A stretch of 64,000 nt of DNA from the NCBI RefSeq assembly GCF_000236805.1, contig NZ_AGFX01000041.1, positions 124,001-188,000 on the forward strand, in the 5' to 3' direction. The position numbers were made by a program, and so were the translations under genes. Below the pieces are notes generated by a model. That model searched no databases. It was not told the origin of the DNA and saw only the letters and a program-made list of their open reading frames with translations. This stretch comes from Paenibacillus peoriae KCTC 3763. GTDB taxonomy: Bacteria > Bacillota > Bacilli > Paenibacillales > Paenibacillaceae. Below are positions 43,690 to 56,317 of the stretch, one piece after another. Numbering within the stretch: position 1 is the stretch's first letter; the number at the start of each line of letters is the position of its first letter.

Positions 43690-44826
43690 TTACTTCCAAA
43701 GCTCGTCCGCAATCTCTTTAATGAAGGCAAGTTTTTTCCACTGCTGCTCTTCCGTCAAAATATTGCCCTCTTCTGTGGAAGCAAAGCCGCATTGCGGGCT
43801 GAGGCAGATGTGATTAATATCGACAAATTGAGTTGCTTCCTTGATGCGGTTAATGACTGTCTGCTTGTCTTCCAGCTCTCCTGTTTTGGAAGAAACGAGG
43901 CCCAGTACGACCTGCTGGTCTTTCAGATGCTTGAGCGGAGTGAAATCGCCTGCACGGTCGGTATCGAATTCGAGATAGTAGCCGTCGATATTGTCGATAC
44001 CGAACAGGGTTTCGGCAACAGGCTCATAGCCACCGGAGGACGCCCAGGTGGAATGATAGTTACCACGGCATACATGAGTCGTAACGACCAAGTCAGCCGG
44101 GAGATCGTTTACAGTTTCCTGATTCACGCGAGCGAACAGCTTTTTGGTTTCTTCCACATTTTCACCTGCGTGCTGTCTGGCTTCCCAATAGTTTTTATCG
44201 CAGAGCATGCCCCATGTGCAATCATCCAGCTGCAAGCTGCGGCAGCCCTCATTATACAACGCTTGGATCACGGATTTGTAAGCTTTGGCGATATCCGTTA
44301 CCAGCTCATCCAGGTTGCTGTAATAGATGTCCGTCGTTTCTTTATTCTCTCCACGCAACAGCTCAGCCAGAAACTGTGCTGGTGCAGGGATCGTTTGACG
44401 TGCAATGGCATCCTCACCTGCTGCTTGTTTCAGGAATTTGAAATCTGCAATAAAAGGGTGACGGGAATGTCCAATTTTACCGGACAGGCGTGCGGTTTCC
44501 GCTCTGGTTTCCACGCCTTGAAACTGGTAGCCGTTGGATATCTGTACCTTTTCCACACCGTCCAGGCCCCACATAAAATCAAGATGCCACCAGGAGCGTC
44601 TGAATTCGCCGTCTGTCACGGCTTTCAGCCCTACCGATTTTTGTTTTTCTACCAGCTTGATAATTTCGTTGTCCTCAATCTTTCTCAGCTCATCCGCAGA
44701 AATTTCGTTATTTTGAAATTGAATTCTGGCGTCTTTAATGGCTTGCGGGCGCAGAAAGCTGCCAACCATATCATGTCTGAAAGGGGTCACTTTACGTTGG
44801 GATGCATTGTCAAGGATGCTGCTCAT
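43690..44826 (-). CDS. Cobalamin-independent methionine synthase-like protein (YxjG/YxjH type)
   Basis: 378 residues, only the C-terminal half of MetE. FRHDMVGSFLRPQAIKDARI start, AVTDGEFRRSWWHLDF, QLDDCTWGMLCD, THVCRGNY (zinc ligands) and LSPQCGFAS. B. subtilis YxjG/YxjH are methionine synthases of this type; the methyl donor is not certain. AAAGGAG lies 8 nt upstream. No S-box is visible in the 123-nt leader; instead a LysR gene is directly upstream. Confidence 0.88.
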   Translation of the reverse strand: MSSILDNASQRKVTPFRHDMVGSFLRPQAIKDARIQFQNNEISADELRKIEDNEIIKLVEKQKSVGLKAVTDGEFRRSWWHLDFMWGLDGVEKVQISNGYQFQGVETRAETARLSGKIGHSRHPFIADFKFLKQAAGEDAIARQTIPAPAQFLAELLRGENKETTDIYYSNLDELVTDIAKAYKSVIQALYNEGCRSLQLDDCTWGMLCDKNYWEARQHAGENVEETKKLFARVNQETVNDLPADLVVTTHVCRGNYHSTWASSGGYEPVAETLFGIDNIDGYYLEFDTDRAGDFTPLKHLKDQQVVLGLVSSKTGELEDKQTVINRIKEATQFVDINHICLSPQCGFASTEEGNILTEEQQWKKLAFIKEIADELWK

Positions 44827-44884
44827 TTGGGTTATCTCCTTTTTGCCTTCGGTATTGAAGTTCTTGAAAGAAAGATAACATACA

Positions 44885-44944
44885 TTTTCAGCTATAAGGT
44901 AACTCCAATAAACTATAGCTAGTTATAGCCTAAAGCTATACCCC
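44885..44944. promoter_or_regulatory. Repeated TATAGC/GCTATA motifs between LysR and the MetE-like gene
   Basis: AGCTATAAGG, ACTATAGCTAGTTATAG and AGCTATACC appear within 60 nt, forming overlapping inverted repeats of the LysR T-N11-A type. Candidate activator sites for the MetE-like gene. Confidence 0.6.
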
Positions 44945-44949
44945 ACCTT

Positions 44950-45852
44950 TTATTCCCCTATAGCCTCATGCAGCGCTTCTACATAAACGGTAGCCAGCTT
45001 GGAGAGCGCAACGTTTTTATGACAAATCCATCCCACATTAATAGACTCATCGCATTCCAAAGGCACGGAAATAATCTCGTTTCCATTCAGATCCGCACTG
45101 ATGACCCCGGTAGAAATGGTATAGCCGTTCAAGCCAATCAGCAGGTTAAAGAGGGTCGCCCGGTCGTTGACACGGATGCTTTTGGGGTGCGACAATGTGC
45201 TGAGAATCTCCTCGGAAAAGTGAAAGGAATTATACTCCCCTTGCTCAAAAGACAAATACGGATAGGGGCGAAGCTGGTCGATGGTTACCACCGATAACCG
45301 GGACAACGGGTTTTTACTGCTGATAAAAATATGCGGCTTCGCCGTAAACAGGCTGTTAAATTGCAGGTTCGCATCTTTTAGCAGCTTGTGAATGACCTTG
45401 GCATTAAATTCGTTCAGATACAGGATTCCGATCTCACTGCGCAAGCTTTTGACGTCCTGTATGATTTCATGGGTCTTCGTCTCCCGCAAAGCCAGCTCAT
45501 ATTCATCCTGTCCATATTGATTCACCAGGTTAACGAATGCATTTACGGCAAAAGCATAATGCTGTGAGGACACGGCAAAATGCTGTGGTGAAGGCTTGGC
45601 ATCCAGATAGCGGTTTTCCAGCAGCTCCGCCTGTTCAACAACCTGGCGCGCATATCCGAGGAATTCCACGCCTTCCTTGGACAAAGAAATCCCTTTATTG
45701 GTACGCTCAAAAATAGTGATATGAATTTCTTCCTCCAGATCTCGAATCGCGTTCGACAGACTGGGCTGGGAAATGAACAACCGCTTCGCCGCCTCATTCA
45801 TGGAGCCACGATTGGCAACCTCGATGACATATTTTAATTGTTGTAGGGTCAA
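44950..45852 (-). CDS. LysR family transcriptional regulator
   Basis: 300 residues. HTH: QQLKYVIEVANRGSMNEAAK and LFISQPSLSNAIRDLEEEI; effector domain with GILYLNEFNAKVI. Style resembles the CmbR/CysB-like regulators of sulfur amino acid genes in Firmicutes. Transcribed in the same direction as the MetE-like gene 123 nt away, with the TATAGC repeats between. Likely controls methionine synthesis; the effector is unknown. Confidence 0.88.
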   Translation of the reverse strand: MTLQQLKYVIEVANRGSMNEAAKRLFISQPSLSNAIRDLEEEIHITIFERTNKGISLSKEGVEFLGYARQVVEQAELLENRYLDAKPSPQHFAVSSQHYAFAVNAFVNLVNQYGQDEYELALRETKTHEIIQDVKSLRSEIGILYLNEFNAKVIHKLLKDANLQFNSLFTAKPHIFISSKNPLSRLSVVTIDQLRPYPYLSFEQGEYNSFHFSEEILSTLSHPKSIRVNDRATLFNLLIGLNGYTISTGVISADLNGNEIISVPLECDESINVGWICHKNVALSKLATVYVEALHEAIGE

Positions 45853-45900
45853 GGCTTGATGTCCTCTCGATTTGTGTTTTCTTTATTATATAGTACATAA

Positions 45901-47343
<1,443 letters not shown>

Positions 47344-47386
47344 TCATGATCGTAATTCATGTGGGTGATGTCGGCACTTTTCTGCA

Positions 47387-49441
<2,055 letters not shown>

Positions 49442-49451
49442 GCATTTTTTT

Positions 49452-50309
49452 CTAAGAATCAACCATATCTTTTCTAGTGGTTACACGTTGTATATGAATC
49501 GTCAGATACACTTTTTCGTCAATCGACATGGCACTTTCATGCTTTAATTCCAAATACTGATTAATTAAATGGGTACACTGAAAAGCCTTCGCATACTTAT
49601 CTTTGACCTGCTCATACAAAAAGTTGTCACCCGAAGCCCGTTGCTCTTGTTCATTACTCAGCAATCTTTGTGCAAAGTATTGCAAATGAGTAATAAAACG
49701 GGAATAGTTACATGAAGTTTCATCCAGCTCCAGCTCATAGTAATCGGTTACGATATTAAAAATATCATCAATGATCTCTGTAATTTCTACCGTTTGTCTC
49801 ATTTCCTGACCGTCTTGTCTTGCATTTACAAAATGCATGGCAATAAAGCTCGCTTCATGCTCATCCATTTGAATGCCAAATTGAGCATCAATGATATCCA
49901 GCGCGCCCATCCCAATCATAAATTCTTTTTTGTAAAATTTTTTAATTTGCCACAAAAGCGAATTTTTAAGACCGACTGACTTTCGATAGCGGGATATGGC
50001 AAATTGAATATGGTCAATCAGAGAGATATAAATGTTAACACTAAAGATATCTCCCATTTCTTTTTTCGCGTTTCCTACAATTTCATCTGCTACTTTCAAA
50101 AACTCTACAGATGTTTCTCCAATGAGATCAATTAATTTTTGCGGAATCTTATCCGACTTTAGCACAAAGGTTTTTTCTATTTTTTCCACATCGACTCTCT
50201 GACCATGTTTCTTTTTAAAGCCCAGACCATTTCCGATGACAACAAATTCATGGCCTACCTGATTCTCGGCCCGAATGACATTGTTATTAAATATTTGCCG
50301 GATGATCAT
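49452..50309 (-). CDS. licT: Transcription antiterminator LicT (BglG family)
   Basis: 285 residues. N-terminal RNA-binding CAT domain (IFNNNVIRAENQVGHEFVVI and GNGLGFKKK), PRD1 (YISLIDHIQFAISRY) and PRD2 (YLTIHIQRV), each with conserved His. Binds RAT RNA when dephosphorylated by active sugar transport. AGGTGAG upstream. Its own leader also has a RAT/terminator, so it is positively autoregulated. Confidence 0.95.
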   Translation of the reverse strand: MIIRQIFNNNVIRAENQVGHEFVVIGNGLGFKKKHGQRVDVEKIEKTFVLKSDKIPQKLIDLIGETSVEFLKVADEIVGNAKKEMGDIFSVNIYISLIDHIQFAISRYRKSVGLKNSLLWQIKKFYKKEFMIGMGALDIIDAQFGIQMDEHEASFIAMHFVNARQDGQEMRQTVEITEIIDDIFNIVTDYYELELDETSCNYSRFITHLQYFAQRLLSNEQEQRASGDNFLYEQVKDKYAKAFQCTHLINQYLELKHESAMSIDEKVYLTIHIQRVTTRKDMVDS

Positions 50310-50351
50310 CTATCTGCTCACCTCGTTAATTAATGAAAAAGTTTATAGTAA

Positions 50352-50423
50352 CAAAAAAAACCCAAATAACGACTAAATAAATTAGTCATTATTTGGGTAT
50401 CGCCTGCCGACCAGTAACAATCC
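50352..50423 (-). promoter_or_regulatory. RAT antiterminator and terminator before licT
   Basis: GGATTGTTACTGGTCGGCAG (from 50423) followed by the terminator CCCAAATAATGACTAA with TTAGTCGTTATTTGGG and T8. Nearly the same RAT as before bglP, showing one regulator for both switches. Confidence 0.92.
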
Positions 50424-50456
50424 CGAAGAGCACTAGCTCTTCACTCAATTACCTTT

Positions 50457-50485
50457 ATTATACAGCTTTCGACCAAAAATAACAA
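50457..50485 (-). promoter_or_regulatory. licT promoter
   Basis: TTGTTA (50480-50485) and TATAAT (50457-50462) separated by 17 nt on the minus strand, about 33 nt upstream of the RAT. Confidence 0.8.
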
Positions 50486-50499
50486 TACAATCATGCCAA

Positions 50500-50543
50500 A
50501 AAACCGCTAAACATCTCGATTTATGAGTGTTTAGCGGTTTTGT
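50500..50543. terminator. Terminator after fruA
   Basis: AAACCGCTAAACATCTC pairs with GAGTGTTTAGCGGTTT over a short loop, with A/T runs both sides; 32 nt past the fruA stop. The same CCGCTAAACA stem recurs in the narI terminator. Confidence 0.85.
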
Positions 50544-50574
50544 GTTTAAGAAGACTATGAAGCTGTCATATCAG

Positions 50575-52503
50575 TTAATTCGCTTTGAGCGTTTTTTTCC
50601 ACAATCCCAGAATGAGCGCGGAAACCACGGAGCCAATCGCCACTGCAAGCAAGAATAGCAAGGCATGATTGGCAAGAGCTGCTACAAAGATACCGCCATG
50701 CGGAGCTGGAAGATTGATTTGCCAGAGCTGCGTCAGACCACCAGCAATGGCTGAACCTACAATACAAGAGGTTAGTACGCGCAGCGGGTCAGCAGCTGCG
50801 AACGGAATGGCACCTTCTGTAATAAAGGACAAACCGAGCACATAGTTCGTCAAACCAGACTTGCGCTCTTGCTCGGTAAATTTATTTTTGAAGAACGTTG
50901 TAGCAAGTGCGATTGCCAGCGGAGGTGCCATACCGCCCGCCATAACAGCAGCCATCATAGCCCCGTTTGTGTTGCCACTGGAAGTAAAGACACCGATTGA
51001 AAATGCGTAAGCCGCCTTGTTGAAAGGTCCGCCCATATCAATCGCCATCATTCCGCCCAGAATAAGACCCAGAATAACTGCATTACCCGTACCCAAATTG
51101 TTCAGAACATTGACAAGCCATGTATTAATACCGCCGAAAATCGGATCAAACACATAGAACACAATCGCGCCTGCAATGAGGAGTCCAAATACCGGATATA
51201 ACAGGATTGGTTTTAAGCCTTCCAGCGCTTTTGGCAGACCTGCCAAAGCCTTGCGCAGGAAGATAACCACATAACCAGCCAGGAAACCTGCTGCCAGACC
51301 GCCAAGGAAGCCTGCATTCGAGTTAACGGCCATCAGACCGCCAACCATACCTGGCATCAGTGCCGGACGATCCCCAATACTCATCGCGATAAACCCGGCC
51401 AGTATCGGAATCAGGAAGTGGAACGCACCTGTTCCGCCACCAATCGTTTGCAACAGCTTGACGATCGAATTTTCTGTTCCCAATACCTGTTCGAACAGGA
51501 AGGAAATAGCCAGCAAAATCCCGCCGCCTACAACGAACGGCAACATATGGGAGATACCGTTCATTAGATCCTTGTAAATTTTACTGCCGACACTGGTTTT
51601 TTCCGCTTTTGCTTCCTCCGCGTTCCCCTTACCTTGGCTGCGGTAAATTGGAGCATCGCCATTGAGTGCTTTGCGGATCAACTCTTCAGATTTACGGATA
51701 CCGTCACTTACTGGTCTTTGCAGAACGGGCTTGCCGTCAAATCTGTCCATTTCAACCTTTTTGTCAGCTGCGACGATTACACCTTTGGCACGACGAATTT
51801 CATCCGCTGTCAGTACATTTTGCGCACCTTCTGAGCCATTCGTTTCTACCCGGATGTTTACACCCATCTCTGTCGCTTTCTTAATGAGAGCGTCTTCAGC
51901 CATAAACGTATGCGCGATACCTGTAGGGCAGGCGGTCACTGCAACCACAAACTCGTCTGAATTCGGGTTACCAACGATAACAGCCGGCGTTTTCTGTGCT
52001 TTGGCAGCCTCTTTCTTCGCCTCTTTTGCTTCTTTAGCTGCTTCTTCTTCCGCTTGCTTGGCATCAAACAGCTTCGACACTTCGTCCGGTGTTTGCGTTT
52101 TCATCAACTTGTCGATGAAATCGGTATCAATTAGCAGCCGGGAAAGAGCTGCGAGTGTACGAAGATGTGTATTAGCTGCACCCTCTGGAGCTGCAATCAT
52201 GAAAAACACTTTTGCAGGCTCACCATCCAGCGATTCGAATTCTACGCCTTTACTGCTTTTGGCAAAAACCACGGTCGCTTCATTCACAGCTTTGGTTTTG
52301 GCATGCGGCATCGCAATGCCGCCACCTATTCCGGTGCTGGATTCTGCTTCGCGTTTGTAAATCATTTCCTTGAACAATGCCCGGTCATTAATGCGGCCAC
52401 TTGCTTCGAGACTGGCGATAAGTTCCTCAATCGCCCCGTCTTTTGTCGTAGCCTGCAAATCCATGATCATCGTTTCTTTAATCATCAGGTCTGTTATTCT
52501 CAT
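50575..52503 (-). CDS. fruA: Fructose PTS EIIABC
   Basis: 642 residues. IIA with phospho-His 67 in IAMPHAK, a charged Ala/Lys/Glu-rich linker (about 150-172), IIB with phospho-Cys 192 in VTACPTGIAHTFMAEDAL, then a membrane IIC. Imports fructose as fructose-1-phosphate, which FruK then phosphorylates. It lies 67 nt after fruK as the last gene of the fruR-fruK-fruA operon. Confidence 0.96.
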   Translation of the reverse strand: MRITDLMIKETMIMDLQATTKDGAIEELIASLEASGRINDRALFKEMIYKREAESSTGIGGGIAMPHAKTKAVNEATVVFAKSSKGVEFESLDGEPAKVFFMIAAPEGAANTHLRTLAALSRLLIDTDFIDKLMKTQTPDEVSKLFDAKQAEEEAAKEAKEAKKEAAKAQKTPAVIVGNPNSDEFVVAVTACPTGIAHTFMAEDALIKKATEMGVNIRVETNGSEGAQNVLTADEIRRAKGVIVAADKKVEMDRFDGKPVLQRPVSDGIRKSEELIRKALNGDAPIYRSQGKGNAEEAKAEKTSVGSKIYKDLMNGISHMLPFVVGGGILLAISFLFEQVLGTENSIVKLLQTIGGGTGAFHFLIPILAGFIAMSIGDRPALMPGMVGGLMAVNSNAGFLGGLAAGFLAGYVVIFLRKALAGLPKALEGLKPILLYPVFGLLIAGAIVFYVFDPIFGGINTWLVNVLNNLGTGNAVILGLILGGMMAIDMGGPFNKAAYAFSIGVFTSSGNTNGAMMAAVMAGGMAPPLAIALATTFFKNKFTEQERKSGLTNYVLGLSFITEGAIPFAAADPLRVLTSCIVGSAIAGGLTQLWQINLPAPHGGIFVAALANHALLFLLAVAIGSVVSALILGLWKKTLKAN

Positions 52504-52570
52504 TTTTCACACTCTCCTAAGTTCGGTCAGCGTGTGGACACACGCATAATAAGCTCGTGATGTAGCCGGA

Positions 52571-53482
52571 TTACCAATTTGAAATCGTGACTTGCGGCCG
52601 TAATTGTTCAATTTTCTCTCTAGTAGCCAGATCATCGGAGAACGCGGTTGCGCTTCCGGATGCCACTCCTGCACGGAATGCCTCGATCGGATCGCCGAGC
52701 AGAGCCAGCGTACCCACGAATCCAGCAATCATTGAATCACCTGCGCCTACAGAATTTTTAACCGTTCCTGCTGGTACATTTGCGTGATACACTTCATCTG
52801 CCGTAATGAACAATGCCCCTTCTCCTGCCATGGAAATCAGTACATTTTTTGCACCTGCTTCCAGCAGCTTACGGCCGTAAGTGACGATCTCCTCCTTTGA
52901 ATGAATAGTTACGCCAAACAACTCAGCCAGCTCATGGTGATTCGGCTTGACGAGCAGCGGCTTATGGACCAGTGCCTTCATCAGCGCCTCACCTGTGGTG
53001 TCGATGACGAATTCAGCCCCGGTTTGCTGGCATACACTAATCAACCGACTATAGAAGTCTCCTCCAAGTGACGGTGGGATACTTCCTGACAAGACGACAA
53101 TGTCATTTTTCTGGAGACCCGACAGCTTCTGAACCAACGCATTCGCCTCCTGCTCACGAATCGCAGGTCCCAAGCCGTTAATTTCCGTTTCGTCGCCATG
53201 CTTGAGCTTTATGTTGATTCGCGTATCGTCTTCGATGATTACAAAATCAGTTTTAATGGATTCTTCCCGTAATGTATCATCGATAAACCTGCCTGTGAAT
53301 CCGCCGAGAAAGCCAATCGCCGTGCTGTCTGCGCCCAATTGGTTCAGTATCCGGGATACATTAATTCCCTTGCCACCCGGCAATTTTAAATCTCGTTTCA
53401 TCCGGTTCAAATCACCAAGCTTCAAGTCGTCAACTTCCACGATATAATCAATAGAAGGGTTCAGTGTTACTGTGTATATCAT
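52571..53482 (-). CDS. fruK: 1-phosphofructokinase
   Basis: 303 residues of the PfkB/ribokinase family. MIYTVTLNPSIDYIVEVD and LPGGKGINVSRIL at the N-terminus, GAGDSMIAG with the catalytic Asp near residue 248. Converts fructose-1-phosphate to fructose-1,6-bisphosphate. Two nucleotides separate it from the fruR stop, so translation is coupled. Confidence 0.96.
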   Translation of the reverse strand: MIYTVTLNPSIDYIVEVDDLKLGDLNRMKRDLKLPGGKGINVSRILNQLGADSTAIGFLGGFTGRFIDDTLREESIKTDFVIIEDDTRINIKLKHGDETEINGLGPAIREQEANALVQKLSGLQKNDIVVLSGSIPPSLGGDFYSRLISVCQQTGAEFVIDTTGEALMKALVHKPLLVKPNHHELAELFGVTIHSKEEIVTYGRKLLEAGAKNVLISMAGEGALFITADEVYHANVPAGTVKNSVGAGDSMIAGFVGTLALLGDPIEAFRAGVASGSATAFSDDLATREKIEQLRPQVTISNW

Positions 53483-53484
53483 TG

Positions 53485-54231
53485 TTATCCCTCGATTATC
53501 TTAGTTTTCTGAGCAATGGATCGGCGTGAGCGTTCAGGCACCGATTCGGTAATAAGGATAGCTTCCTTGAGTTCAAACAGTTTGGCGAAGGTAACCTCTC
53601 CGATTTTACTGGAATCCGCCAACACATAGGTTTTGCCGGACAGCTGGTGGGCTCGCCGCTTAATCAGCGCCTCTTCAGGATCAGGGGTGGTATACCCCAT
53701 TTCCACATCTACCCCGTTCGTTCCGAGAAAGCACTTGTCGAATCGAAAATTGTCCAAATTCTGCAGGGCAATACTCCCGATTACGGCTTTGGTATGAGTT
53801 TTCATCATCCCTCCCAGCAGATAGCTTCTGATTCGCTTGCTTACCAGTGCTTCTACGTGGGATAGTCCATTCGTCACGACCGTCACGTCTTTAGCTTCAA
53901 TGTAAGGAATCATCGCCATCGTTGTTGTTCCCGCATCCAGATAAATACATTCGCCATCCAAAATTTCTTTGGCTGCCATACGGGCGACTACATTTTTTTG
54001 TTGAACGTTTTTGAATGTTTTTTCGTCCATGCCAGGTTCCTGACTTTTTTGATTCAGCAAGGTTGCCCCACCATGAATCCGCTTTAGCAACTGACGGCCT
54101 TCAAGATCTATCAAATCACGCCGAATCGTTGACTCAGAAGCTCCCAACAGATCAGCTAATTCCTGCAATTTTACAACACCACATTCTTGTAAGCGCTGTA
54201 TTATTAACTTGTATCTTTCTTCCGTCAGCAT
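53485..54231 (-). CDS. fruR: DeoR family repressor FruR
   Basis: 248 residues. MLTEERYKLIIQRLQECGVV and ESTIRRDLIDLEGRQLLKR make the DeoR winged helix; VLADSSKIGEVTF is the sugar-phosphate sensing region. Probably represses the fru operon until fructose-1-phosphate accumulates. The ATG at 54231 has GGAGGA 7 nt upstream; ATG 54237 is too close to it. Confidence 0.93.
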   Translation of the reverse strand: MLTEERYKLIIQRLQECGVVKLQELADLLGASESTIRRDLIDLEGRQLLKRIHGGATLLNQKSQEPGMDEKTFKNVQQKNVVARMAAKEILDGECIYLDAGTTTMAMIPYIEAKDVTVVTNGLSHVEALVSKRIRSYLLGGMMKTHTKAVIGSIALQNLDNFRFDKCFLGTNGVDVEMGYTTPDPEEALIKRRAHQLSGKTYVLADSSKIGEVTFAKLFELKEAILITESVPERSRRSIAQKTKIIEG

Positions 54232-54253
54232 CTTCATTCCTCCAACTGTTCAT

Positions 54254-54313
54254 ATCGTACCACAAACTCTACAAAAAACAATCATTTTTATTCAAAAAAC
54301 TTCAAAAAACTTC
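54254..54313 (-). promoter_or_regulatory. fru operon promoter with tandem decamer
   Basis: TTGTTT (54276-54281) and TACGAT (54254-54259) spaced 16 nt form a plausible promoter. Upstream lie two perfect tandem copies of TTCAAAAAAC (54291-54310) plus TTC, a candidate FruR site. Confidence 0.55.
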
Positions 54314-54344
54314 ATCTCGACTTCTTTTTTTTACAAAATGGTGA

Positions 54345-54877
54345 ATTCCTGCTCCTATCATCATGGTTGCGTTTACATTGTAAGGAAAGGATAGCCATTT
54401 TTATGTAAATCCATTCTTTTTACATAGGAATTCAGCCATAAACGTTCAGAAACATTCTGACGTTTAACCGGCAGCACCATTTTACCATTATTGATAAAAT
54501 AATTCGTACAATTCATAAATACCTTCTGCACGTAGTAAAAAGCTAAACACCGGGGTTTTGATCCCCTCCATGTTCAGCTCATTATGGCCGTTTGGCCTCA
54601 GTCCTTGACGATCCCAATGACAAATCCATCATGTCGATTCTGTATACCATAGGCAACAAAAAAAGAGAGCATATGAATAGTATTCAATTGCGCAAAAACC
54701 ATAAACCTCCCTTTTTCACCCATTCATATATTCTATCATGAAACCTAATGTCCCTACAGAGTACCTTCAACCCCATTAGTGACTCTTCCCTAGCACAAGT
54801 GCCTCCTCAACCTCTGTCAACAACATCACAGTGACGACTACAATAAGCGCCTAAGCTGAGCCAGCATAAAATAACCA
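54345..54877. other. Gene-free stretch, 533 bp
   Basis: No convincing gene. A terminator-like hairpin on the minus strand (about 54537-54583) and a 24-codon minus-strand frame MLSFFVAYGIQNRHDG (near 54600-54675) without clear RBS are all that is visible. Confidence 0.4.
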
Positions 54878-54926
54878 TAAAAAAACCGCCAAACATGTAG
54901 GGCATATCCCTGTGTTTAGCGGTTTG
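54878..54926 (-). terminator. Terminator after narI
   Basis: On the minus strand AAACCGCTAAACACAGGG pairs with CCTACATGTTTGGCGGTTT, followed by TTTTTT. It ends the nar operon. Confidence 0.85.
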
Positions 54927-54944
54927 TTTCTATAATTGGCCCAA

Positions 54945-55646
54945 TCAGGTTCTCTCCCGTCTCCGGTAACTGTTTCTGGAACGGTACTGCTGCGGAGCTC
55001 TCGCCGGATAACGTGCGGGAAAGGAAAACATATGGACCAGATGGGTAAACGGAATGGAAGCGAACAGAAGAAACGCCAGGATGATGTGAAGCTGAAACAC
55101 GAAAGGAACCATAGCCATCAGCCCGTATTGCGGATTGAAGGTGAATAGGCTGCGAAACCAAGGCCCGATGGTCGTACGGTATTCATAGGTCACCACGGTC
55201 GTATTATACACAAGGGTCATATAGGTGCCGATGGCAGCGATGATCAGAACTAAAATCACTGCAAAATAATCGCCAAAACCCGCATGGGCCCTTACCCGGC
55301 GGTTAAGGATTTTACGCACGAGCAGAAGAACCAGACCGCTGACGACCATCAGGCCGGCAAATCCGCCCCCCGCGATCGCAAATATATGATAGGTCTCATC
55401 GGATATGCCGAAGAAATGATAAACACTGCGCGGGATCAACACACCCATGATATGGCCAACAAACGCGAAAATAATCCCGTAATGGAACACAGTCGAACCG
55501 ATTCTGAGCCATTTTTTTTCAAAAATCTCCGTGGAAGGTGCCGTCCAGCTGACTTGACGAAAAGCAAACCGATAGAGCAAGCCGAAGATCATCACCGCCA
55601 AGGTGAGATAGGGAAACACGACCCACCAAAAGATACCAGTCATCAT
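54945..55646 (-). CDS. narI: Respiratory nitrate reductase gamma subunit (cytochrome b)
   Basis: About 233 residues, five membrane helices. Histidines in FHYGIIFAFVGHIMG and LHIILAFLLFASIPFTHLVH match the b-heme ligands of NarI, which takes electrons from quinol to NarH. Its ATG overlaps the narJ stop (TAATG) with GGAGG 4 nt upstream. The second ATG at 55643 is equally possible. Confidence 0.95.
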   Translation of the reverse strand: MMTGIFWWVVFPYLTLAVMIFGLLYRFAFRQVSWTAPSTEIFEKKWLRIGSTVFHYGIIFAFVGHIMGVLIPRSVYHFFGISDETYHIFAIAGGGFAGLMVVSGLVLLLVRKILNRRVRAHAGFGDYFAVILVLIIAAIGTYMTLVYNTTVVTYEYRTTIGPWFRSLFTFNPQYGLMAMVPFVFQLHIILAFLLFASIPFTHLVHMFSFPARYPARAPQQYRSRNSYRRRERT

Positions 55647-56317
55647 TATACCTCCATTCCATTGCACGTTTTGTAAATGGGTAAATCCGAATCACTACGA
55701 GCCATACCGTCCATGCCAAACAAGATAGGGTAAGGCAGTTCATCCAGATCGGCGCTCTCCCGCTTGCTCTCCAGCATGCGAATCTCTTCTTCCGTAGGGA
55801 CCTCGAAAACATCGGTCATCAGAAAGTTCAACAACCCGGAATAGGGGCTGTCTTCAGACAGATGCTTCCGAATCCGCTCTGTGGCTGCGGCTAGCCGGAG
55901 TTCAAGCGCGCGCACATGAACATTGTCGGACCTTACCGCCAGCAGCTCGTACAGCAGCGGAATGAAGTCGCACAGTTCCCCGCTCGGCATCATAAAACCC
56001 GCATCCCGGACAATATGCTGAAGCAGAATCAGAGCTGCCCCACGTTCCCGGCTGTCCCCCAATTCATGAGCGGTCAGATAGAGTCCGGTCTTTTCCTTCC
56101 AATCGAACGTCCAAACATAAATTTCCTGAAGCTCCTTGGGAGGAACCGAGAAGATGAACTCGGCCGCCTGTCCAAACCTGCTCGCCAGCTCATTATCCTT
56201 CATTTCCTCTTGGACAGCTGCAAGCAATTCCTCCTTCATATCCTGAAAATCCTCACAGGGATATCCGAGCAATCTGGCGCAGGCCGCCAGCAAAACGGGC
56301 TTATGTTCCATCATCAT
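55646..56317 (-). CDS. narJ: Nitrate reductase assembly chaperone
   Basis: 223 residues, helical TorD/NarJ family. RLLGYPCEDFQDMKEEL, EYIVWTFDW-like IYVWTFDWKEKTGLYLTAHE and DFIPLLYELLAV motifs. Binds apo-NarG during molybdenum cofactor insertion and membrane assembly. Overlaps narH as ATGA. Confidence 0.94.
   Translation of the reverse strand: MMMEHKPVLLAACARLLGYPCEDFQDMKEELLAAVQEEMKDNELASRFGQAAEFIFSVPPKELQEIYVWTFDWKEKTGLYLTAHELGDSRERGAALILLQHIVRDAGFMMPSGELCDFIPLLYELLAVRSDNVHVRALELRLAAATERIRKHLSEDSPYSGLLNFLMTDVFEVPTEEEIRMLESKRESADLDELPYPILFGMDGMARSDSDLPIYKTCNGMEV

Noticed and set aside
43792-44922. 376-codon plus-strand ORF opposite the MetE-like gene
   Set aside because: Antisense shadow of a clearly conserved enzyme; no motif or RBS.
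54291-54313. Tandem TTCAAAAAAC decamers as a CRISPR or minisatellite
   Set aside because: Only two copies, no spacers; better read as a promoter-proximal regulator site.
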